Shown: positions 9,801 through 20,857 of the stretch, piece after piece | Numbering within the stretch: the stretch's first letter is position 1 | Layout: each line of letters starts with the position of its first letter | The notes under the pieces: model-generated | The model's database searches: none | Told to the model about the DNA's origin: nothing | Seen by the model: the letters and a program-made list of their open reading frames with translations, nothing else | DNA from: Pigoraptor vietnamica | Taxonomy: Eukaryota; Opisthokonta; Filasterea | Length of the DNA: 30,000 nt | Direction of reading: 5' to 3' | NCBI GenBank assembly: GCA_943704525.1 | Contig: CALSCQ010001938.1 | Span: 1-30,000, forward strand | Position numbers and translations under genes: made by a program

Positions 9801-12800
9801 GGGTTCGTCGTATCTTTTTATGATGCTGTATGGCCTGTTGTCTCACCACGCCCGTCCATCAGGTACTCCTGAGCCAGGGACACCGCCTGCGCGCGCTTGA
9901 ACTCCTCGGCCGATTCCTCGATCTCGGCCCGTGGGCTGTTAATCTGGTGAGTGCGACCCATTCACACTCGCCGACCCTACACCGCCTTGTTTGCAGTCGA
10001 GGCAGCCGGAGCGTGTGGTGTGCCGCTGCATCTTTTCGTTGGCTGCAGTGCCTGCGCCATTGGCTTTTCGCGCTAATGTGCTGGCTCTTCGCGCGAATGC
10101 CCGCAGGCGCTCTCCGTGGGCATTTTCCCGTACGTTCTCAAGCTCCTCCAGAGCAACGCTACGGAGCTGCGGCAGGTGCTCGTGTTCATATGGGCCAAGA
10201 TTCTCGCCGTCGACAAGGTTTGTTGTACTCTTTCGTCGTGGGCAGTTTGCTGTTATGCATCAGGGACTCTTCGTGTGTGTTCGTCGTGGATGGATGCGCT
10301 TGCCTCTCCTAATCCCCACTCCACCCTGCAGTCGTGTCAGGGCGACCTGATCAAGGACCACAGCCACAAGTACTTTATCGGCATGCTCTCGAGCGGCATC
10401 CCCATTCCCTCGGAGCAGCGCACCATGGCCGTGTTCGTGCTCACCGTCATCGTCAATGGCTTCAGGGCGGGGCAGGTGGGCGTCGCCATATTGCACTCGC
10501 TGTCTGGCACTGCATCGCATGTGCGCAGATCATGAACTCGCTCTTTTGTCTTGCTGTGGTTCGCTTGTGTTCCGTTGTTCAACCAACCCGCACGCTCTTA
10601 CGCCCTTGCAGGAGGCCTGCCTCAACGGCGGCGTCATTTCAAGCTGCCTCGAGCAGCTGACGGACCCCGACCCACTCCTGCGCCAGTGGTTGTGCCTCTG
10701 TCTTGGCAAGCTGTGGTGCGGGTTCGATGCCGCGCGGTGGTGCGGCGTGCGCGACAACGCACACGAGAAGCTGTGCGCGCTCCTCCAGGACCCTGTTCCG
10801 GAGGTCAGTGTCTGCGAGAACACGCGTGGGAATATGCAATGACTTGGAAGGCTCTATTTGCGCGAGATGTTTCTCCATCTTACAACGTGTTGGCTGCGAT
10901 GTGTGCGTGCGTTGACACGGAGTGGCGTCGCGTGTGCAGGTGCGCGCGGCGGCCGTGTATGCCCTCGGCACGTTCATCGGCAATTCGGACCGAAGCGACC
11001 AAATCACAAACATTGAGCACAACATTGGCATCACCCTCCTCGTCGTCACGGCCGACAGCAGCCCGATGGTCCGCAAGGTCCGTGTGCTGTGTCAGTGTGT
11101 GCTGTTGTATGCACTCTCCTTCTGTCTTCTACTGTGTGCGGTGCTGCCTGTGCTGTTTGCGGTTTAGGCACTCTACGCCCGTCTCCGGCTGTGTGTGAAG
11201 TGCAGCGTGTAAGTGCGTGTGCCACTGCATTTGTCACCGCTATGCGGCCTTCTCTCGTTGTTGGCTCACGCGATGCGCTCTCCCGGACCGCAGGAGCTCG
11301 TGATTGCCATGTCGAATCTCGTGTCGCACTTTGAGTCGAAGTTTCGCGTGGCCGCGCTCGAGGTGCTTGAGGAGGACCTGCAGCAGTCGGGCGAGGCAAG
11401 GTGCGGACAGCCGTCGACTAGTCGCGCTATGTTCGTGTGTGGACCACATTCTTATCTCGCTTGTTGGTGTGCACCGCATAACTTTGTTCCTCCAAGCAGG
11501 CTGACGGACGAGGACGAGCGGCGCAAGCTCGCGGCGTCGCTGGGCTACGTGTCGGTGTACCCGTGCATTTGGAAGATGCTCTTGAACCTCTCCGTCGATC
11601 CCTTCCCGGAAGTCGCCGACTTGGCGCAGCACATTGTCGACTCGATCAACATTCAGGTGGGTTGTGGTGTGTGTTGTTGTGTGCGTGCCCTATGTGTGTG
11701 CATGTCCGCAGGGAAAAGAGATAGCTTTCGTCAGTCTCGCTCATGAATGCCGCTCCCTTTGGCAGGTCGTCGTGCCGGTGGCCGTGTCGTCGCCCGCGTC
11801 GTCCAAGAGCAAGCGTAAGAGCAAGCGCCACGAGCAGGCGCAGAGGGAGTCTCAGCAGCTCTCGGCGTCGCAGGCCGGCAAGGCCATCCCGCGCGGGGCG
11901 CCCGCCGCATCTGCCGCCGGCGCACCGCTTGCGTCGACGCCCTCGGGAAGCATGCAGCGGGTGTCGTCGGGCAACCGCATCAACCGCCCGCACTCTGCGC
12001 TGCTCGGCGACGGAGAGAGCGCCGTGCAGCACCAGCCTACGTCCCCCGTTGTGCGCCCAGAGTCTCCCCTGTGGCGCGGGCCTGACGCGGCCGGAGGAGG
12101 GCCTCAGTACCGCGCAGTGCCGTTCAGCGACCTCACGGAGAAGTCGGGCATGCGCACGGATTCGATTGCTCTGGAATCGGTGCTTTACGAGTGGAGCTGC
12201 GAGCGCTTCCGCTGCCCCATCATGCGGGTGGGTGTTTGGGAGAAACAGCCAAGCGTGCGATGTTGCCCTCTGTAGGAGTGCTGCGGGTTCGCGTTTAACG
12301 TGCCCCGTGTGTGTGTGTGTCACCCCTCAACGCCTCTGTTGCTCCGTAGCCGCGCGACGAGGACGACTGGGGCAGCCCGGTCTTCCAGGAGCGCGCGTGG
12401 CGCGTGCAGCGGAACGCGAACGTGCGTGAGGTGGCGCGCCACGAGTGCGAGTCTGCGCGTAAGTGCCGCATGGACAACCAGGTCGCGCTGCTGGACAACG
12501 AGCCCGAGATGGCATCGCTCGCCGTTTTCCACCCGTACGAACCCTTCCTGGCGGTCGCGGACGAGAAGGACGGCGTCAGGTGCGCGTACTCCCCGATTCC
12601 ACCTTCTTTTTCTTCTGTGTCTCATGCCGTGTGTCCTTTTATGTCTTTTTTTTTTTTTGCATGTGTGCGCAATGGCTGCGTCGCTGACCCTGTTGCGCGC
12701 AGCATATGGAATTGGGAGGAGGGCGTGCGCGTGAACCACTTCCACAACTACAATCCGTACAATTCGCGCATCACCGCCATCAAGTACCTCAACGACCACG

Positions 12801-14303
12801 ACCGCGCGCTGCTGTGCGTCGGGTCAGGTGGGTGTGGGCAGGGGTTGGAGTTAGGGTTTGCGGAGGTTGTGCTTCTCTGTGGCTAGTACCTCAACCTGTT
12901 GTTTGCAAACGCAGACGAGGGCGTGGTGAAGATTTGGCGGAGTCCCGAGGGGCAAACGACGGAGCTCGTGTCTGCGTGGCGCGGGCTGTCCGAAGTGCTG
13001 CGTTCTGGGCGCGGGTCGGGCGTTGTCGTGGACTGGGAGCAAGAGACCGGCCACTTGTTTGCCTCCGGCGACGCCCTCGTCATACGCCAGTGGAACGTCG
13101 AGCGCGAGCTCATGGTGCAGGTGCGTCTATTTTGTGATAAAAAGGTGTGCGCAATGGAACGCAGACCGTGCACACGCACATACCACGCACGCAAGCACGT
13201 CGCCTCTACTTCCACATTTTCTGACACTCTGGTTACCAGGACATTCCCACGCAAGCGGCCGCGTGCCTCACGAGCATGTCGTGCGACCGCATCGGTAATT
13301 CGCTCCTCGTCGCTGGGTTCGGCGATGGCACTGTGCGGCTGTACGACCGCCGCCTCAAGCCGCGCGACAGGTGCGTGGCAAGGCATTCCATTTTCACCCT
13401 GGCAACTCTGCGGCTGTCTCGTACACAGCGGCCGATTGGGACTGCGGACTTTAGTGTGAGAGTGCGAGTTTTATGTCCCAGTTTGTCCCTGCGTCACCCT
13501 GCAGTCCCGGGGGCGAGTTCTTTGTCAATTTTTTGCGCTCGTCTTACCCCCCTCCCCCACAGCATGGTGATGCTGCTGCAGGAGCACAAGGGATGGGTCA
13601 CCAACGTCCACCTGCAGAAGGGCGGCAGCCGACAGCTTGTTTCGGGAAGGTGCGTTCCCCTTGACTGCTTATCCGGTATGCTCCGTACGGCTGCTGCATC
13701 AATTGGCAAGTGGGGCTCAACTATTGCCGTTATTGTGCGATTTGTAGTGTCATGGGCGACATCAAGTTTTGGGACCCCCGCTTTGCCGAGTCTGTGCGGA
13801 CGATAGAGGCGCACCACAGCAAGATGACTGCGCTCGCCGTCCATGACTACGCCCCGGTGCTGGCGAGGTGGGCATCTTGGGGATCGAATAATCCGCGCGT
13901 TGTGTGTGGCTCGGAGGAATCGTTGTCGTGTGGTGGAGCCTTGCACGGTGCTTCGGCCGTCGCGTCTCGAACGAGCCAAAAAAAAAAAGAGGAATCTTGT
14001 TGTACTCGAGCGTGACCGTCGCAGCGACGGAAGACGCAGATACGGTGTCCCGTGCTTCGGGAGTGCGTGCCCTTGCTCACTTGCGATTCCCTCTCGCGCC
14101 CCTGCAGCGGCTCTCAAAACCAGTACATCAAGGTGTTCAACACGGACGGCGAGACGCTGAGCATGATACGGTACCACGACGGGTTCCTGGGGCAGCGCAT
14201 TGGTCCCGTGAGCTGCCTCTCGTTCCACCCGCACCGCATGTTCCTCGCCGCGGGAAGCACCGACTCGATCCTCTCGATCTACTCGATGGTCAAGGAGAGC
14301 TAG
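6817..14303 (+). CDS. RPTOR: Raptor (TORC1 scaffold subunit), complete
   Basis: Raptor binds TOR kinase and presents substrates in TORC1, which couples nutrients to growth. The 26 exons are 6817-7242, 7356-7458, 7571-7653, 7794-7952, 8110-8200, 8366-8421, 8549-8721, 8829-8989, 9139-9283, 9392-9467, 9617-9718, 9863-9946, 10107-10217, 10332-10475, 10612-10803, 10940-11077, 11294-11400, 11500-11656, 11766-12227, 12350-12579, 12703-12827, 12915-13120, 13240-13370, 13563-13649, 13748-13867 and 14108-14303. Phases agree throughout and give 1,354 residues (human 1,335). The RNC caspase-like domain ([10 protein letters not shown]-type start here [20 protein letters not shown], then HYNGHG and DCSGAG) comes first, then HEAT repeats ([32 protein letters not shown]), a disordered linker in exon 19 (residues 837-990), and a C-terminal WD40 propeller from about residue 1000. 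Exon 19 has an alternative in-frame acceptor. Identity is near certain. Confidence 0.98.
9341..9385. repeat. Homopyrimidine tract (C15 then CT-rich) in RPTOR intron 9
   Basis: Forty-five bases without a purine, beginning with fifteen C and continuing as C/T and (CT)n, sit just upstream of the exon 10 acceptor. It doubles as a very strong polypyrimidine tract for that splice site. Confidence 0.95.
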
Positions 14304-14305
14304 GC

Positions 14306-14311
14306 ATTAAA
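14306..14311 (+). terminator. Possible ATTAAA poly(A) signal of RPTOR
   Basis: ATTAAA begins two bases after the RPTOR stop codon. If used, the 3' untranslated region would be only a few tens of bases. This is a common variant hexamer but short enough to occur by chance. Confidence 0.3.
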
Positions 14312-14439
14312 GTGTCATGCCACTGTTGTTTCGGAAGAGTGCAGACTCGCATCCATAATGGTCCGGACAACTGCGACTAATACTAGAGTACCACGCCGGT
14401 CCCGTCAATGTTGCCTTCGCTCCCCCGGATTCTCTTCGT

Positions 14440-14839
14440 CTTTTAATGGGACGAAATACCGCCCCTCCGGCTCTGTCGGAGTGCGGGCGTTCATGAAGGC
14501 GCTGCTCGAGGTGCATCGGGCGTCGTTCAGTGGCTACGGTAACGACTCACACTTGTCGCGCAGAACGGCAACTCTCTGAATGGGGAAATGCGACAAGAAA
14601 TATGTGGAAGCCCTCAGGGCGGCGCCTCCATCGACGCCTGCGCCTTCCGTCAGTCGTTAAACGAGCTGTACGTTATCCCGCATTCCGCCGTGGACATGGT
14701 ATAGAAGTCCGAGCTGCCGCTTTCGTGCCGTGCACTTATGGCGCGCTGCTTGCCCGTCTACGACTGCTTGCTGTCGTCTGGGCCCGAGTGGGTTCCCCGT
14801 TGCATGCCGTCCGAGTTGGCTGCAGTGTGGTCACGGTAG
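14440..14839 (+). pseudogene. Possible decayed protein-coding relic, family unknown
   Basis: Between the RPTOR and zinc-finger 3' ends lies a stretch with protein-like composition but no intact gene. Pieces such as VRAFMKALLEVHRASFSGYG and, in another frame, QGGASIDACAFRQSLNELYV and ELPLSCRALMARCLPVYDCL look more like ordinary globular protein than the Arg-rich shadows seen elsewhere. The pieces fall in different frames and are interrupted, and no splice arrangement I tried joins them sensibly. I do not recognise the family. Chance coding-like sequence in GC-rich DNA is the main alternative. Confidence 0.25.
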
Positions 14840-15159
14840 GCCATGGCACGGGCCGACGACGACAAATGGAATGCGACATGAGCCCACGTAGAAATTGTGA
14901 CTTTATGGACGTCATTGGCCTGGTGTCATCGCGCGCTACACCAGCAAACGCCCCCAAAAAAATAAACGAACGAAAAAAAGCGCGCAACGCAGGACGACGC
15001 CGAGTGAACGCAGAGACATATAGAACGTATACAATGCAAACGATTACCTGAAGAGAGAAAATAACAAACATTAAAAATGGAGAGAGGAAGAAGGAGCACG
15101 CAGAATGGACAGTGCTCTTGTGGGCTGGCCGCAAAGAGCCTGACAAGCGTCCTAGACAC
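14840..15159. other. Convergent RPTOR/zinc-finger intergenic DNA, no gene seen
   Basis: A-rich patches (around 14955-14980 and 15055-15080) stand out from the GC-rich background. Nothing coding or structured was recognised on either strand. Confidence 0.5.
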
Positions 15160-18100
15160 TTAGTACCGGCGTGACCCGGCAGGCCGTTGCGCGCGCGCGT
15201 CGCCGTAAATCCCGCCCAACACGAGGTTCATGATCTCCTCGCTGCGCACTGAGTCCTCGCTCATCTGACGACGCACCGTGTCGTCACTCTGCTGGCGGCG
15301 GTACGGCGCAGACTCACGCGTGGGCCCGCGGGACGAAGGATACTGCGGTTCCTCAACGAAGTCGTCGTAGCTCTCATCAGCGGCGACCTCCTCGCCGCCC
15401 TCGTCGTAGTCTCGCGGCAGTCCCGTGCTTCCATCGATGCGGTACCCAAACTGACCCTTTGCGTCCTCGTCGTCGTAAGGGATGTGCGCCTCGTACTCTG
15501 GGAGCGCAACGTCGTCTGCCGGGTTGTAGCCCGCAGTGCCCCAGTAAGGCGACGAGAGCGGGGACGGCGACGGACGGCCGCTCGACAGCTGGCGCTGGAT
15601 TTCAGCCGCACGCATGATGCGGGCCTCGCGTAGGTAGTGTGCTGCGCAAAGTAAGAAACAATCACCTGAGACAGACGAAGCCAGTGCGCAGAAAAGAAGG
15701 CCATCACGTGATCCCACGGACTGGCAAAAAGCACACGAACCCGAGCGGCGGAAGGCACACAACGCAGCATGTGCCCTTGCGATTCACAACAACTCACCTC
15801 GTGGCGACACGCGGCCCTGCGTGCTGTCGAGGCTACCCATCGAGCCGCCGGTGCGCGACGACGACAGCGATTGCCCAAAGCCACCTCCAGCGGCCCCTGC
15901 AGCCCCGCCTCTTGTTTGGCGATCAGCTGGCCGACGGGCGGTTCTCAGCGTTGGACTCGTGCCAGTGCCCATTGGGGGTGCCTTGGAGCGCAGGCGGTCA
16001 ATCTCCGTCTTGAGCGCAATGTACCTCTCGGCAAATTCGTCGGCGAGGGGATCGCCCGTGCGCACGGCGTCCACCTCCTCCGCGAAGGTCGAGCTTGCGA
16101 GGTAGAACAGGCGCGAGCGGTCGGGCAGCACCGGCGCGCGGTCCTGCGGCAGCTGGCTGTATGCGATGCGGTCCAGGCCCACGTGGATTTCGGGAATTTC
16201 GGGCGCGCTGTCCTCCTCCATGCGCCGCATCTCGCACACGCGGCAGTCGGGACGGCTGCAGAACACACCGGGCTCGTGATAGGTCGTCCGGTTCACAGTC
16301 GCGACGGGTCGCCACGTGCTTCGCTGCGGCGACGGCGAACGCTGGCGCGGTGCAGGGCCGCGCCCGCTCCGCTCAGCGTCAGCAGGCCGGCGCTGCGGCG
16401 GCGCCTGGTAGGCCTGCGGCGACGAGTAGGCCGGGTGCATTGGCGCGCGGCCGACATCACCATAAGAGCCCTGCGATCGAAGCGCGGGCGCAGGCGCATA
16501 CGAGTCCGTAGGCATGTGGCGGCGCGCCGTGGTAGGGCTCAGCGAGCGGGAACGACGGGCGTCCGGCCGTTCGCGGGGTGCCTCGCGACGGCCCACGCGC
16601 TCGTCGTCGTAGGCGCGAGCACGCTCTGCCGCGCGATGAGGCTGCTGTGCATGGCCGGCGGGTGCCCTGCCCCTCGCTGGCGACGCACCCCACGGGTCCG
16701 CCGGTCGCTGCTGCTGCCGCGGGGGCGCAGCGTAGGACGACATGGGTCCGGGGCGGCGAGGCGAGGCGGTGCCTGGGATGTCCCGGGACGAAGACCGCTG
16801 CATCCGGTCGTCAATATACGGGACGTGCTCGGGCGCATCGGCGTATCCGCGCTCGTCCTCTCGCGTCCAGACCTCTCTCGACAGCGATGGCACGCGTTGC
16901 ACGGGGCGCCGAACGTCCGGTTCACTCGGTCCAACGGGCGCGCGGGCCGCAGCCGATCGTGCTGGCGCTCTCGAAACCGCAACAGCGCCTGCGCCGTCGT
17001 CGTAGTCCTCTGCGCGTGGCTGTGCGGTGCTGCGATGCGCTCCGCGCGAACCCGCGGGTGGGTGCATGGGTGAACCATGATAGGCCGTATCCTCGACGTC
17101 GGCCGCTTCGTGCGGCATCATGACGTCCTCACTCTCCTCCGCCCCTTCGTCGTTCGTCGATGAGTACGCGTAGTCGTCGTCGGCGAGGAATGGGGTCGGC
17201 TGGCGCGCAATAGGTGATCGCACGCGGGCCTCTGACGCCTCGCCGGCCTCGGCCCACTTGACGTGCCCCTTCGCCGGCGTCGTGCGAGACAGCGACGTGG
17301 ACGATTCCCTTCGCGGCATCGGGTGCGTGTGGGATGCGTGGCGTGGCGCACCCATGCCCGACATGGACGCGGACGGCGACATGTGAGGGGATGCGGACGC
17401 GCTGTCTCCGAGCACGCGCGACTGCGCCGGGGACATGCCGGGCGACGCCACGCGGCGCGGACTCCTACCGCTGCTGCCCGGACGAACTCCTGGATGGTGC
17501 TGCGTCGCGTGCGGAGGCCCCGCGTGTCGTGCAGGCCCCTTGGCAGCTGCGGGCTCCGTGCGCCGCACGGCAGGCGCGTGCTCTCTCTGTTGCACGGACA
17601 CATCATGCCGCTGCTCAGCCGGTGCAGTGGGCGCCTCGGCCCTCCGTCCAGCGTCTGCGCGGGGTGACGACTGTGCCTCGTGTTGTGCGCTCGCGGCGGC
17701 TTGCCGAGCGCGCGCTTCTGCCTCCACCCGCGCCTTGCTCCCTTGCCGCCGCAAAATATCCGTAAGCCGCTCCTCCACCTCGACTTCCTCGGTCGCCGGC
17801 GGCGGCGCAGTGGCCCTTTCCGGCGGCTTTTCCTCCACCAAGCGACCGGCGCTTTCCTTTCGGCGCGCAGGGTGCGCGGAAGCAGCGCCGCGCGAATGGG
17901 CACTGGCGGGTGCGGCGTGCGCCTTTGCCGCGTTTTTGCGCGCGGTAGTCCGTGGAGAGTCAGGCGCACCTTTCTTGTGCTGCACCGACGCACCGCGTGC
18001 CGTGCCACGCGCAGCGTCCGCCGACGCATTCCTCCTGCTCTCGATTTCTGACGCCTCGTTGTCGCCGTCGCCAGAGTGCGCAGACGACCACGTGCTGTCG

Positions 18101-20857
18101 AGCGACAGCCGGTGCGAATCGCCCAGGTCCACCGACCGCCGACGTGCGACCGATGGTACGAGACCGCTCGCCTCGACCGGAGGTGTGGCCGCCACAGGCG
18201 CGCGAGATGCATCGGAATGGACATCCACGCGCGGCTGCGAGTGTGCGCCCACCGACGGCCTGCGCTGTGCTGCGGCGGCCGATGCCACCGACACCGTCAC
18301 CGATTCCTCCGCGGTCTGCACGGGTGCCGACCGTGTTGCTCCCTTCAACGCCGAAGCGCCCAAAGCGACAGACGGGCGGTCAGTGCTCGAGTCGCCAGAG
18401 CGCCGTTCATCAGCCGCAGGCTGAACGCGCGACTTGGGCGCGGACGCGCTGGCGCTGGCCACGAGCGCCGCGGCCTCGGCCAGCGCGCGTGCGTCGTCGT
18501 CGTCGTCGCCAATGTCACTCATCGAGTCGTTCAGGAGGGACTGCGCCGCCTCCGCAGCTGCCGACGACAGGCTGCCTCGCCGAACCACCGCCGCACCGCC
18601 GCCCGGCGCGCTCGCCACCTTCGCCGATGCCATCGCAGGCGACGGACCGCCCGCTTCCGACGACGGCCGACGCTGGTGTTGCGGGGCAGAGGCCTGCCTG
18701 GCGTGCGCCGCCTGCGCCTCATCCGACGATGAAAGGGAGCGGCGACGCGTGTCCGACGGCCTACGCTGAAGAGTCGGGTTTTCCCGCGTGACAGAAGCAG
18801 GGACAGCTGCTTCGGTTGCCGCAGGCCGTGCGTCCGAAACGCGCCGAAGGACAGGCGAGGTTGCACCCGGCTCGTTCGCGCGAGCAAGCGCCGGCGAGAG
18901 CAGCGTCTCTGCCGTGGCTGCGTCGACCGACTTTCGGCGGAACTCTGCCACGACGGAGCCCCATCCCATCGGCGCAGCGGCCATTTCGGGCGCGGGCGAG
19001 TGGCGTCCAGTCTCCGTGCCCCGACTGCTGGACAGTGGAGAGCCTGGCGCTTGCGAGGGGGACGTCGCCGACTGCGCCGTTTGCGGCGCGGGCTTCTTGA
19101 GGTAGAGCGACAAGACTGACGCCGGTGCCGCGGGTGCGGGAGTCGCTTCCGCCTGCGTTTGCGCCGCCTCCTCCTCGCTAACGACGGGGCGGGCGTTGTG
19201 CGACTCGACGAGCGACGCACGCCTGGGCCGCGGGGAGGGCGACTTGTCGTGGTATGAGAAGGGTTGACCGTACTGCGGCGTGATGGATGCGGACCGTGGT
19301 CGCTGCTGCGCTTGCTGCTGGGGCACCGCGGCAGGGTCTTCCTGAACCGACGCTTTCCGAGAGATGCGCTTGCCATCCTCGCCAATCGACGCCGATCGCA
19401 TGTGCCGACGCGCGTGTTCGTACAAATCGTCAACACCCTCCGGGCGCTGCGCAGAGGCTGCGGGGATGGGCGAACGGGCGCCCTGCTGCGACGCGTCCCC
19501 CGGCGCTGCCGCCCGAGAGGCGTTCGATGCGCGCCGAGACTCCGACGCGCGCGGCGACGAAGAGACGTCCTCGAGGGACGATATCGAATAAATGTCGGCC
19601 TCTGGCTTCAAGAGGAGCCGCGCGGCGTTCGCGGGATCCTGCGACGCGCGACGGGACGACGACCCACTTCCCGACGCAGCGACGTCCCCACTTCCACTCG
19701 CCACGGCCACAGACGGCGCATCCGCGTTCTTCGCACTCGACGCGCGGCGACTGCTCCTCCTTTGGACACTTTCTCCCGCTCCGCCCTCGGCCGCCTTCTC
19801 TGCGACAGCGTCGTGCCTCTCAACCCCCTTTTCGTCCGCGTCGCTCGACAACGAGGCTGTGGGAGTGGCCTTATGCTTCGAGTAAGAAACGACCTCCGTC
19901 TGCTTCTCTGGGGGCCCCTGCAGCGCAATGTCCGAGTTGATCACCTCGCTCCGCTGCACGCCGTCCTCGCCCGGCGGGTACGTGTAGCGTATCGAGTACG
20001 TCAGTCGGCTCACAATGGCGTCTCCCTTCCGCCGCTTCTTCTTGGACGACGCGCTGCTTGCGGTCGAGTGCGCGAGCGACGCGGCGTCCGATTCGATGCC
20101 ATCGTCGTCCCCCGCCGAGTGGCCTGCGTCCCCAACGGCATCACCACCCTTGTGCGTCTCCGCGGCTGTGGAGGGCGCAGCAATCGTCTTGTCTTCGGAG
20201 GGTGCGCCGTTTTGCCCGAGAACGGGCGCTTCTGTTGGCCGCACTTCGACGACGTTCGGTGGGGCGTGGTTTGGCTTTCCGTTCATGCTCGGCTGGCGTG
20301 ACACCACCTGCGCCGAGGCACGCGCGAATGCGGGAATGAGACAGTGCGTTGCAGATACGCTTCCAGACGCGCACGGACACACACAGCGCCCGTGCACCGG
20401 CACCCACCGACGCGTTGGCTGCCTTGCACGCGCTGCACTGCCACACGCCCTTCTGCAGTCGCCGCATCGCCTTGTGCTTGCACTTGCCGCAGTACACCTT
20501 GCGACAGTCCTGACAGGGGCGCGCCGTCCCCTTTGACCCATGCACGCCGCACTGCGCACAGTCGTAGTCGCCCACGGCCACGCCATCGCCAGACACCGCA
20601 GACTTGGTGCTGCGTACGCTCGCGGCTTCCTGCTTGCACCCCTTGCACACCCATTTTTCCGCGCCGTCCTTCTTCATCTCCTTCGCCTTGCAGGACCCGC
20701 AGTACGGCTTTTGGCACACGGCGCAGCTGCGCGGCGTCCCTTTGCCGGACGTCTTCTGGCACCGCGTGCACGGCGCTGCGAGGACGCCATCCGTGCTCCC
20801 CGAGGCAACGGACGCCGCGTCGCCGGCGGTGGACGTTGCCTTTCGTAGGGCCGACAT
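15160..20857 (-). CDS. Large protein with tandem eight-Cys zinc fingers and long disordered tail
   Basis: Exons are 20408-20857, 15798-20307 and 15160-15641, with introns of 100 and 156 bases, giving 1,813 residues. Residues 30-74 and 100-144 are two fingers of identical spacing, C-x2-C-x11-C-x2-C-x4-C-x2-C-x14-C-x2-C. This is the cross-brace layout of FYVE-related fingers such as those of RIM, rabphilin and piccolo, but without the RRHHCR lipid-binding motif. From residue 150 the chain is Ser/Ala/Arg/Pro-rich and looks disordered, with more than a dozen R-R-x-S sites. A more ordered patch near residues 1495-1600 includes CSRPDCRVC and a helical FAERYIALKTEIDRLRSK segment. The last exon is acidic (GYRIDGSTGLPRDYDEGGEE) and ends in GSRRY. 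The start Met at 20857 is the first in frame and lies shortly before the first finger. I do not recognise an orthologue; a scaffold or trafficking role is only a guess. Confidence 0.85.

Noticed and set aside
14530-15051. A 173-codon plus-strand frame as an intact gene
   Set aside because: It is Arg-rich with no domain and no homology I recognise; the more protein-like pieces in this stretch are in other, interrupted frames.
15769-19940. Several 200-430-codon plus-strand open frames opposite the zinc-finger gene
   Set aside because: They are Arg-rich shadows of a GC-rich low-complexity coding exon; the minus strand is one uninterrupted 1,503-codon frame with consistent splice joints.
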